Of a DNA stretch of 64,000 nucleotides, positions 57,538 to 64,000 are shown piece by piece. The stretch is from Aeromonas schubertii (GTDB lineage: Bacteria > Pseudomonadota > Gammaproteobacteria > Enterobacterales > Aeromonadaceae), in the NCBI RefSeq assembly GCF_000820105.1, contig NZ_CDDB01000052.1, positions 211,024-275,023 on the forward strand, in the 5' to 3' direction. Position numbers and translations under genes: made by a program. Below the pieces are notes generated by a model that saw only the letters and a list, made by a program, of their open reading frames with translations, was not told where the DNA came from and ran no database searches. Each line of letters opens with the position of its first letter. Within the stretch, counting starts at the first letter, position 1.

Positions 57538-57569
57538 AAAACGGGGGGGAGCAGGGCTTCCCCCCGTTT
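57538..57569 (+). terminator. Terminator after ybgE
   Basis: AAACGGGGGG-N11-CCCCCCGTTT with trailing TC-rich bases, immediately after the ybgE stop, separating the cyd and tol operons. Confidence 0.85.
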
Positions 57570-57633
57570 CTTTCCTGTTCAGGGCTGAGCTATCATAGGC
57601 GCCCATCTTATTGTCGTATGGATCACAGATCCC

Positions 57634-58029
57634 ATGGCCGATTCTTTCGTGTTTCCGGTGCGCGTCTACTACGAAGACACGGACGCCGGCGGCATCGTCT
57701 ATAACGCTAACTACCTTAAATTCATGGAGCGTGCGCGCACTGAGTATCTGCGCGTGCGTGGCATCGAGCAGGATGCCCTGTTGGCGGAAGGGATCGCCTT
57801 CGTGGTCACCCGTACCGAGATCGATTTTCGCTCTGCGGCTCGTTTCAACGAGCTGCTCTCGGTGGTGACCCGGCTTGCCGAGTGCAAGCGGGCCTCCATG
57901 CGCTTTGAGCAAGAGATTTTTGCCGGTGATGGACGACTGGTTACCCGGTCCCAGGTGCAAATTGCCTGTGTTTCCATGCCGCAAATGAAACCCGTAGCCA
58001 TACCTGAACATGTAAAGGGAGTGCTGTAA
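57634..58029 (+). CDS. ybgC: Acyl-CoA thioesterase YbgC (Tol-Pal operon)
   Basis: A 131-residue hotdog thioesterase with FPVRVYYEDTDAGGIVYNANYLKFMERARTEYL (catalytic Asp in DTDAGG). First gene of the tol-pal operon; the family hydrolyses short-chain or acyl-CoA thioesters and associates with membrane phospholipid metabolism. It abuts tolQ directly (0 bases). Confidence 0.94.
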   Translation: MADSFVFPVRVYYEDTDAGGIVYNANYLKFMERARTEYLRVRGIEQDALLAEGIAFVVTRTEIDFRSAARFNELLSVVTRLAECKRASMRFEQEIFAGDGRLVTRSQVQIACVSMPQMKPVAIPEHVKGVL

Positions 58030-58719
58030 GTGCACGCTGAAATTTCGTTTATTGGGCTCTTTTGGCAGGCCAGCCTGCTGGTAAAGCTGGTGATGCTGAC
58101 CCTGATGGGAATGTCGGTGACCTCGTGGGCGCTGATCATCCAGCGCACCAAGGTGATCAAGGCGGCCCAGGCCGCCTCGGAGCAGTTTGAGGATCGCTTC
58201 TGGTCCGGGGTCGATCTCAACCGTCTCTATCAGGAGTCCTCCTCCCGCCGTGATGACATCGAGGGGATGGAAGACATCTTCTACTCCGGCTTCAAGGAGT
58301 ATGCCCGCCTGCTCAAGGCCGGTGCCCGTAGCCAGGAGGCCGTGATGGACGGCACCTATCGTGCCATGCGTGTCTCTCTCTCCCGCGCGGTGGACGATCT
58401 CGAGTCCAACCTGCCGGTGCTCGCCACCATCGGCTCCATCAGCCCCTATATCGGCCTGTTTGGTACCGTATGGGGGATCATGAACGCCTTTATCGCCCTG
58501 GGTCAGGTGCAGCAGGCCACCCTGCAGATGGTGGCGCCGGGTATCGCCGAGGCGTTGATCGCCACCGCCATCGGTCTGTTCGCGGCCATCCCGGCCGTGG
58601 TGGGGTATAACCGCTTCTCCAACAAGGTGGAGAAGCTGGAGAACGCCTACGTCAACTTTATGGACGAGTTCACCACCATACTGAACCGCCAGATTGCACA
58701 GCAGCAGGGTGAGCGCTAA
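58030..58719 (+). CDS. tolQ: Tol-Pal complex subunit TolQ
   Basis: A 229-residue inner membrane protein of the ExbB/MotA family with three spans and a large cytoplasmic domain. [27 protein letters not shown] is the first span region, and [20 protein letters not shown] and [24 protein letters not shown] are the channel-forming conserved blocks. With TolR it forms the proton-driven motor of the Tol-Pal system. GTG start. Overlaps tolR by 1 base. Confidence 0.96.
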   Translation: MHAEISFIGLFWQASLLVKLVMLTLMGMSVTSWALIIQRTKVIKAAQAASEQFEDRFWSGVDLNRLYQESSSRRDDIEGMEDIFYSGFKEYARLLKAGARSQEAVMDGTYRAMRVSLSRAVDDLESNLPVLATIGSISPYIGLFGTVWGIMNAFIALGQVQQATLQMVAPGIAEALIATAIGLFAAIPAVVGYNRFSNKVEKLENAYVNFMDEFTTILNRQIAQQQGER

Positions 58720-59165
58720 TGCAGACCTATCAACGGATCCGGCGCAAGAAGGTGGCCGAGATCAACGTGGTGCCCTATATCGACGTCATGTTGGTGCTAC
58801 TCATCATCTTCATGGCGGTGACTCCGGTGATCACCCAAGGGGTGAAGGTAGATCTGCCCCAGGCCGAATCCGAACAGCTGCCGGAAGATGCCAAGCCCCC
58901 CTTCATCGTCAGCGTCACCGCAGAAGGGGAGTACAGCATCAAGGCCGGCGAGGCCGATTCCGAGCCAGTGCCACCCGGTGACAAGGGGGCCATGGAGCAG
59001 TACATCACCGAGAAGGCGATGGGCTATCTCGCCATCAATCAGGGGGCTCCCGTGGTGGTGGCTGGCGACAAGTCTGTTCGCTACGAAGAGGTGATCCTGC
59101 TGATGGTGGCCCTGAAGAAGGCCGGGGTGCCCCAGGTTGGTCTGATGACCGAGTCACCCAACTAA
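58719..59165 (+). CDS. tolR: Tol-Pal complex subunit TolR
   Basis: A 148-residue ExbD-like protein: short cytoplasmic tail, one span with the essential Asp (VVPYIDVMLVLLIIFMAVTPVITQGVKVDLPQ), and a periplasmic domain ending VALKKAGVPQVGLMTE. Couples proton flow through TolQ to TolA energisation. Confidence 0.96.
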   Translation: MQTYQRIRRKKVAEINVVPYIDVMLVLLIIFMAVTPVITQGVKVDLPQAESEQLPEDAKPPFIVSVTAEGEYSIKAGEADSEPVPPGDKGAMEQYITEKAMGYLAINQGAPVVVAGDKSVRYEEVILLMVALKKAGVPQVGLMTESPN

Positions 59166-59176
59166 GGGAGTGGGAT

Positions 59177-60265
59177 GTGAAGCGCGGATTATCGAGTTAC
59201 GTCATTGCGTCGCTTCTGCTGCACCTCATCATCGGCATCGTGTTGCTGGTCGGGCTCGACTTTAGCAAGCCCAAGCGGCCGGCGGCTTCGGGACAGATAG
59301 TCCAGGCGGTTATGCTCGACGACAACTTCCTCAACCAGCAGGCCGAGCAGATCCAGCAGAAGCAGGCCAAGCAGCAGGCGGTGAAGAAGGAAAAAGAGGA
59401 CGCCGAGCGCGCCCGCCGTGAGGCGATCGAGGAGCAGCAGCGCAAGCTGGAGGCCGAGCAGCAGCGCAAGGCGACCGAAGTGGCCGAGCGCAAGGCCGAG
59501 GCCGAGAAGCAGATGAAGATCGCCGAGCAGAAGCGTGCCGAAGAGAAGGCCAAGGCCGCCGAGGAGGCGCGCAAGGTCGAGGAGGCACGTAAGGCAGAAG
59601 AGGCCAAGGCGCTGGCCCTCAAGAAAAAGAAGCAAGAGGAAGAGCGCAAGAAACTGGAGGCCGAGAAGAAGGCCGAGGCTGACAAGAAAGCCAAGGCGGA
59701 GGCCGAGAAGAAGGCCAAGGCAGAGGCTGAGAAGAAGGCCAAGGCGGAGGCCGAGAAGAAAGCCAAGGCGGAGGCTGAGAAGAAGGCCAAGGCTGAAGCT
59801 GAGAAGAAAGCTAAGGCGGAGGCTGAGAAGAAGGCCAAGGAAGCCGCGGCCAAGAAGGCTAAAGCCGATGCCGAGCGCAAGCGCAAGGCTGAAGAGGCGC
59901 GCCTGCAGGCCGAGCTGGAAGCCCAGATGCAGCAGGGGCTGGAGGCGGAAGCGAATGCCCGAAGCCAGGCCGCTGCCGCGGCTGCCAGTGGTGAGCTTGA
60001 CCGGTATGGCGCCATGATATTGGCAACGCTCGAGCGTCATCTGCTGAAAGACCAAACCATGAGAGGCAAAACCTGTTACCTGTTCCTGAAATTGGCGCCA
60101 GATGGCTTTATCATATCGGCGGAAACTTCCGGAGGGGACCCCGGGGTCTGCCGGGCGGCCAAGGCGGCGGCCCTGAAGGCGGGCAAGGTGCCCGTGTCCA
60201 AGGATCCGGCTGTTTTTGCCGAGATGAAAGAGATCAAACTGCTGGTCGATCCGTTCGGCGGCTGA
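59177..60265 (+). CDS. tolA: Cell envelope spanning protein TolA
   Basis: A 362-residue protein: an N-terminal anchor (VIASLLLHLIIGIVLLVGLDF), a long helical, Ala/Lys/Glu-rich domain II (about 50-265) bridging the periplasm, and a C-terminal domain III contacting TolB/Pal (LERHLLKDQTMRGKTCYLFLKLAPDGFI, with two Cys). Domain II includes six exact KAEAEKKA units at 59693-59836. GTG start; 11 bases after tolR. Shorter than E. coli TolA (421), a difference that fits variation in repeat number. Confidence 0.96.
   Translation: MKRGLSSYVIASLLLHLIIGIVLLVGLDFSKPKRPAASGQIVQAVMLDDNFLNQQAEQIQQKQAKQQAVKKEKEDAERARREAIEEQQRKLEAEQQRKATEVAERKAEAEKQMKIAEQKRAEEKAKAAEEARKVEEARKAEEAKALALKKKKQEEERKKLEAEKKAEADKKAKAEAEKKAKAEAEKKAKAEAEKKAKAEAEKKAKAEAEKKAKAEAEKKAKEAAAKKAKADAERKRKAEEARLQAELEAQMQQGLEAEANARSQAAAAAASGELDRYGAMILATLERHLLKDQTMRGKTCYLFLKLAPDGFIISAETSGGDPGVCRAAKAAALKAGKVPVSKDPAVFAEMKEIKLLVDPFGG
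59693..59836 (+). repeat. Six tandem 24-bp repeats in tolA
   Basis: Six copies of a unit encoding KAEAEKKA, with mixed synonymous codons (GCG/GCT/GCC, GAG/GAA), so the protein repeat is perfect while the DNA is not. Such repeats change copy number easily among strains. Confidence 0.9.
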
Positions 60266-60270
60266 TGAGG

Positions 60271-60288
60271 GGGGAGCCTTGGCTCCCC
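60271..60288 (+). other. Hairpin between tolA and tolB
   Basis: GGGGAGCC-TT-GGCTCCCC, 8-bp perfect stem just after the tolA stop; no T run follows, so more likely an RNA-processing or partial attenuation structure than a full terminator. Confidence 0.5.
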
Positions 60289-60336
60289 TTGGTAGAGTGG
60301 TTGTTTTTCTAACCTCCAAATGGAGTTGAACACGCG

Positions 60337-61656
60337 ATGTTGAAACGGCTGGTTTTATTGTTCGTGAGTGCCTTCCTGCTCACCTCTCCTGCCCATGCGG
60401 CACTGGAGTTGGTGTTGACGGGGGGGATCGATAGCGCTCGCCCGGTGGCGGTGGCGCCCTTTAAGTGGATCGGTGAGGGTCAATTGCCCCAGGATGTGGC
60501 GGAGATCATCTCCTCGGATCTGCTGCGCAGCGGCAAGTTCAAGCCCCTGACTCGTCAGCAGATGCCCCAGTCTCCCTCCACCAGTGCCGAAATCAACTTC
60601 GGTCCCTGGGCCTCGCAAGGGGTGGAGGCGGTCGTCGTCGGCTCTATCGAGCCCGCTGGCGGCGGTTACCAGATCCGCTTCGAGCTGGTCGATGTGCTCA
60701 AGGGGCAGGCCCTCAAGGCCATGGGGGGCGATGCCAATGGCTATGTGCTCGACAGCCGCACCGCCACCGTGCCGGCCGCCCAGTTGCGCCAGTTTGCTCA
60801 CCGCATCTCCGACATCGTCTACGAGCGCCTGACCGGTGAACGTGGTGCCTTCCTGACCCGTCTGGCCTATGTGGCCATCGAGCGCGGCACCCAGTACCCC
60901 TATCAGTTGCGTATCTCCGACTATGACGGCTACAACGAGAAGACCCTGCTGCGCTCCCGTGAGCCCCTGATGTCTCCCTCCTGGTCGCCCGATGGCAGCA
61001 AGCTCGCCTATGTCAGCTTCGAGAACCAGCGTCCCGAGATCTATGTCCAGGATATCTACACTCAGCAGCGTTCTCTGCTGACCAGTTTCCGCGGGATTAA
61101 CGGGGCGCCCAAGTGGTCTCCGGATGGCAGCCGTCTGGCCGTGGTGCTCTCCAAGGATGGCCAGCCGGACATCTACATCATCGACGTGGCGAGCAAGCAA
61201 TTGCGCCGCGTGACCGACAGCCGCTCCATCGATACCGAGCCGGCCTGGCTCGATTCCCAGACCCTGATCTTCACCTCAGAACGTGGTGGCAAACCCCAGA
61301 TTTATAGCGTAAATTTGGCGTCTGGAATGACTCGCCGAATGACCTGGGAGGGTGAGTCTAATCAGGGTTCTTCCATTACCCCGGACGGCAAGTCCATGGT
61401 GATGGTGACCCGGATTCAGGGTCAGTACCGGATCGCCCGTCAGGATCTCGAGAGTGGCGGTCTGATGGTCCTCTCCCAGAGTGCGTTGGACGAGTCACCC
61501 AGCGTGGCGCCCAACGGTAGCATGATCATCTACACCACCGTCTACCAGGGCAAAAAGAGCCTGGCACTGGTGTCCACAGATGGCCGCTTCAGAGCAGTGC
61601 TGCCCACCAGCACTGGTGAAGTCCGTGCTCCGGCATGGTCTCCCTTTCTAAACTAA
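60337..61656 (+). CDS. tolB: Tol-Pal periplasmic protein TolB
   Basis: A 439-residue periplasmic protein: signal peptide KRLVLLFVSAFLLTSPAHAA, N-terminal mixed domain, and a six-bladed beta-propeller with WSPDGSKLAYVSFE and WSPDGSRLAVVLSKDGQPDIYIID repeats. Binds Pal and TolA. RBS AAATGGAG; 71-base gap from tolA with a hairpin. Confidence 0.97.
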   Translation: MLKRLVLLFVSAFLLTSPAHAALELVLTGGIDSARPVAVAPFKWIGEGQLPQDVAEIISSDLLRSGKFKPLTRQQMPQSPSTSAEINFGPWASQGVEAVVVGSIEPAGGGYQIRFELVDVLKGQALKAMGGDANGYVLDSRTATVPAAQLRQFAHRISDIVYERLTGERGAFLTRLAYVAIERGTQYPYQLRISDYDGYNEKTLLRSREPLMSPSWSPDGSKLAYVSFENQRPEIYVQDIYTQQRSLLTSFRGINGAPKWSPDGSRLAVVLSKDGQPDIYIIDVASKQLRRVTDSRSIDTEPAWLDSQTLIFTSERGGKPQIYSVNLASGMTRRMTWEGESNQGSSITPDGKSMVMVTRIQGQYRIARQDLESGGLMVLSQSALDESPSVAPNGSMIIYTTVYQGKKSLALVSTDGRFRAVLPTSTGEVRAPAWSPFLN

Positions 61657-61702
61657 TAAATGTGTCCTTTTTTGTTTTGTAACAAAGGTTTAAGGAATTA
61701 GC

Positions 61703-62224
61703 ATGCAACTCAACAAACTGCTCAAGGGCCTGGCTATCGCTCTGCCGCTGTTCACCCTGGCGGCCTGTAGCTCCACTTCCGACTCCGACGCCTCCGGCGC
61801 CGAGTCCGGCATGGGCGCCAACGGTGGCGTCATGACCGGTGGTGCCGACGGTATGCTCTCCCCGGAAGAGCAGATGCGTCAGCGTATGGAAGCCCTGCAG
61901 CGTGACAACACCATCTACTTCGGCTTCGACAGCAACGAGATCCAGGGCCAGTACGCCGACCTGCTGGACACCCACTCCAGCTATCTGCGTGAAAACCCGG
62001 CCGTTAAGGTTCTGATCGAAGGCCACACCGACGAGCGCGGCACCCCCGAGTACAACATCGCCCTGGGCGAGCGTCGTGCCAAAGCCGTTGCCAAGTACAT
62101 GCAGACTCTGGGTGTGCAGGCTGACCAGCTCTCCATCGTCTCCTACGGCGAAGAGAAGCCGCTGGATCCGGGCCACTCCGAGGATGCCTATGCCAAGAAC
62201 CGCCGCGCGGTCCTGGTCTACTAA
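61703..62224 (+). CDS. pal: Peptidoglycan-associated lipoprotein Pal
   Basis: A 173-residue outer membrane lipoprotein. The lipobox TLAAC gives Cys22 as lipidation site. An OmpA-like domain binds peptidoglycan: TIYFGFDSNEIQGQYADLL, VLIEGHTDERGTPEYNIALGERRA. Links outer membrane and cell wall with TolB/TolA. Good AAGGA RBS. Confidence 0.97.
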   Translation: MQLNKLLKGLAIALPLFTLAACSSTSDSDASGAESGMGANGGVMTGGADGMLSPEEQMRQRMEALQRDNTIYFGFDSNEIQGQYADLLDTHSSYLRENPAVKVLIEGHTDERGTPEYNIALGERRAKAVAKYMQTLGVQADQLSIVSYGEEKPLDPGHSEDAYAKNRRAVLVY

Positions 62225-62235
62225 GGTTTTGACGG

Positions 62236-63024
62236 ATGAAGTGTGTGTTTAAGACGGCGGCCATCACGGCCGCCCTTTTATTTCAGTTCCAGGCCATGGC
62301 CGCCGCACCGGTCAGCGAGCTGGGGGGCGGAGCCGTTACCCTGAGCGGCAACAACGGCGCCATCGTCCCCACCGGTAGTCTGGAGGATCGGGTCGCCCTG
62401 CTCGAGCGCACCCTCAACGCCCGTCTGCGGGTTCAGGCCGATCTGCAGCAGCAGGTGGACTCCCTGCAGCAGGAGGTCGACTCTCTGCGCGGTCAGCTGG
62501 AGCAGCAAGGCTACCAGATGGAGCAGTCCGAGCAGCGCCAGCGTCAGCTCTATCAGGAGCTCGACAAGGTCAATAGCCAACAGGCGGCCACACCGGCTCC
62601 TGCGGCCAACCCGGCAGCACCGGCGGCGAGTGCCAACTACTCCAGCAATCAGGATGAGAATCAGGCCTATGATGCTGCGGTCAATCTGGTGCTCAAAGAG
62701 AAGAACTACGACAAGGCCATCCCGGCGTTCCAGGGATTTATCAAGCAGTACCCCAACTCCTCCTACGCACCCAATGCCCACTACTGGCTGGGGCAGTTGC
62801 TCTTCAACAAGGGGGATCGTGCGGGCGCCAAGGAGCAGTTCCAGACCTTGGTGAGCAAGTATCCCAAGTCGCCGAAGCGGGCCGATGCCCTGCTCAAGCT
62901 GGGCATGCTGTCGCAACTCGAGGGCAAGAAGGCGGATGCCAAGAGCTTCTATGAGCAGGTGATCAAGGGCTATCCCAACACCTCTGCGGCGCAACTGGCT
63001 CAACAGAGCCTCTCAAAGCTCTGA
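62236..63024 (+). CDS. cpoB: Cell division coordinator CpoB (YbgF)
   Basis: A 262-residue periplasmic protein: signal peptide (KCVFKTAAITAALLFQFQAMAAAP), an N-terminal coiled coil (about 55-110, LQQQVDSLQQEVDSLRGQLEQQ) for trimerisation, a Pro/Ala linker, and C-terminal TPR repeats (AYDAAVNLVLKEKNYDKAIPAFQGFIKQYPNSSYAPNAHYWLGQLLF). Coordinates Tol function with peptidoglycan synthesis by PBP1b. Last gene of the tol operon. Confidence 0.95.
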   Translation: MKCVFKTAAITAALLFQFQAMAAAPVSELGGGAVTLSGNNGAIVPTGSLEDRVALLERTLNARLRVQADLQQQVDSLQQEVDSLRGQLEQQGYQMEQSEQRQRQLYQELDKVNSQQAATPAPAANPAAPAASANYSSNQDENQAYDAAVNLVLKEKNYDKAIPAFQGFIKQYPNSSYAPNAHYWLGQLLFNKGDRAGAKEQFQTLVSKYPKSPKRADALLKLGMLSQLEGKKADAKSFYEQVIKGYPNTSAAQLAQQSLSKL

Positions 63025-63121
63025 TTTGTCGATAAAAAACGCAAGCGGCGTGACGAGTGTGTTAATTTTGCACCAAATTGTACGCGCCGCGAGCAAACGG
63101 ATTTAAATCACGATTTTTCTG

Positions 63122-63149
63122 TTGCGTCAGAGAATTAAATCCGTAATAT
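63122..63149 (+). promoter_or_regulatory. Candidate promoter of the tRNA-Lys/Val array
   Basis: TTGCGT, 16-base spacer, TAATAT, followed by a GC-rich discriminator (AGCCGCC), a layout typical of stringently controlled tRNA promoters, 50 bases before the first tRNA. AT-rich bases upstream may act as an UP element. Confidence 0.6.
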
Positions 63150-63199
63150 AAGCCGCCGTTGGCGCCGCTGGATTGAACCGGTAGCGACAGCTGATGAGT

Positions 63200-63275
63200 G
63201 GGTCGTTAGCTCAGTCGGTAGAGCAGTTGACTTTTAATCAATTGGTCGCAGGTTCGAATCCTGCACGACCCACCA
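63200..63275 (+). tRNA. tRNA-Lys (anticodon TTT)
   Basis: A 76-base cloverleaf: acceptor GGGTCGT paired with ACGACCC, D arm GCTCAGTCGGTAGAGC, anticodon loop CTTTTAA, T arm GCAGGTTCGAATCCTGC, encoded CCA. Confidence 0.97.
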
Positions 63276-63292
63276 CTTAAAGCAGTATCCCA

Positions 63293-63368
63293 GGTCGCTT
63301 AGCTCAGCTGGGAGAGCACCTCCCTTACAAGGAGGGGGTCACTGGTTCGAGCCCAGTAGCGACCACCA
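63293..63368 (+). tRNA. tRNA-Val (anticodon TAC)
   Basis: A 76-base cloverleaf: acceptor GGTCGCT with AGCGACC, anticodon stem-loop CTCCCTTACAAGGAG, T arm CTGGTTCGAGCCCAG, encoded CCA. The T loop reads TTCGAGC, while the three later copies read TTCGATC. Confidence 0.97.
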
Positions 63369-63412
63369 GATTGAAGATGTCCGGCCAAGGCGGGGCAAAA
63401 AAAAGATTTCGT

Positions 63413-63488
<76 letters not shown>

Positions 63489-63497
63489 CGAATCCCA

Positions 63498-63573
63498 GGT
63501 CGCTTAGCTCAGCTGGGAGAGCACCTCCCTTACAAGGAGGGGGTCACTGGTTCGATCCCAGTAGCGACCACCA
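63498..63573 (+). tRNA. tRNA-Val (anticodon TAC)
   Basis: Same 76-base sequence as the other Val copies with T loop TTCGATC; encoded CCA. 9 bases after the preceding tRNA-Lys. Confidence 0.97.
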
Positions 63574-63617
63574 TATTGACGATGTCCGGCCAAGGCGGGA
63601 CAGAAAAAAGATTTCGT

Positions 63618-63693
<76 letters not shown>

Positions 63694-63702
63694 CGAATCC
63701 CA

Positions 63703-63778
63703 GGTCGCTTAGCTCAGCTGGGAGAGCACCTCCCTTACAAGGAGGGGGTCACTGGTTCGATCCCAGTAGCGACCACCA
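63703..63778 (+). tRNA. tRNA-Val (anticodon TAC)
   Basis: 76 bases, identical to the copy at 63498; encoded CCA. Confidence 0.97.
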
Positions 63779-63822
63779 ATTTTGATGCGGATGGCGAAGC
63801 CTCCGGTCACCCGGTACAAAGT

Positions 63823-63898
63823 GGGTCGTTAGCTCAGTCGGTAGAGCAGTTGACTTTTAATCAATTGGTCGCAGGTTCGAATCCTGCACGACCCACCA
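63823..63898 (+). tRNA. tRNA-Lys (anticodon TTT)
   Basis: 76 bases, identical to the first tRNA-Lys at 63200, including T arm GCAGGTTCGAATCCTGC; encoded CCA. Confidence 0.97.
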
Positions 63899-63917
63899 CT
63901 TTTAAAGCAGTATCCCA

Positions 63918-63993
63918 GGTCGCTTAGCTCAGCTGGGAGAGCACCTCCCTTACAAGGAGGGGGTCACTGGTTCGATCCCAGTAGCGACCACCA
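63918..63993 (+). tRNA. tRNA-Val (anticodon TAC)
   Basis: 76 bases, identical to the copies at 63498 and 63703; encoded CCA. The array may continue past the window edge. Confidence 0.97.
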
Positions 63994-64000
63994 ATTTTGA

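Overview
The window is a GC-rich gammaproteobacterial chromosome segment, most likely Aeromonas or a close relative in the Aeromonadaceae. That placement is an inference. It rests on base composition, the housekeeping order ruvAB-cydABX-ybgE-ybgC-tolQRAB-pal-cpoB followed by a tRNA-Lys/tRNA-Val array, and accessory genes typical of the group: paired chitinases, an M66 (StcE/TagA-like) protease, a secreted nuclease and haem uptake. No insertion sequence, prophage, integrase or CRISPR array was seen.

Region 1 (about 220-15170) is one long plus-strand operon of 17 genes, almost all overlapping by 4-20 bases. It is an aryl polyene (APE) cluster in the canonical order apeC-D-E-F-G-H-I-J-(ammonia lyase)-K-L-M-N-O-P-Q-R. 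Two carrier proteins, an AMP-ligase, ketosynthases, two dehydratases and a ketoreductase build a polyene on an aryl starter. ApeD and ApeJ are acyl/glycosyl transferases, and ApeL/M/N resemble an outer-membrane delivery route. The notable feature is a MIO-type aromatic amino acid ammonia lyase between apeJ and apeK, which probably supplies the aryl starter. A strong bidirectional terminator closes the operon.

Region 2 (15200-26800) is a mosaic of single genes: periplasmic carbonic anhydrase, secreted NUC endonuclease, a DUF2541 protein, mog, a DUF3135 protein, two purine permeases of different subfamilies flanking ettA, a lytic transglycosylase, a 59-residue membrane protein, a YitT protein and a periplasmic solute-binding protein.

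Region 3 (26836-34868) is an iron/haem locus: hmuTUV transcribed leftward and hutX-hutZ rightward from a near-perfect Fur box, then a ChaN lipoprotein operon divergent from a TonB-dependent haem receptor, with two more Fur-like boxes between them.

Region 4 (34966-41764) holds an HcaT-like MFS carrier, a translationally coupled module (HExxH peptidase, small XRE regulator, DUF2975 membrane protein) and a divergent giant SSF-histidine kinase-receiver protein of the CrbS/MxtR type. An 18-bp perfect inverted repeat lies between the divergent units.

Region 5 (41765-49394) is a polymer-degradation block: a c-di-GMP-I (GEMM) riboswitch in a roughly 400-nt leader, then a GH18 chitinase, an M66 metalloprotease and a GH19 chitinase.

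Region 6 (49448-64000) is largely core: proS, a globin gene, ruvAB, a roughly 900-bp gap with FNR- and CRP-like sites and a minus-strand transcript candidate, cydABX-ybgE, ybgC-tolQRAB-pal-cpoB, and four alternating tRNA-Lys/tRNA-Val pairs.
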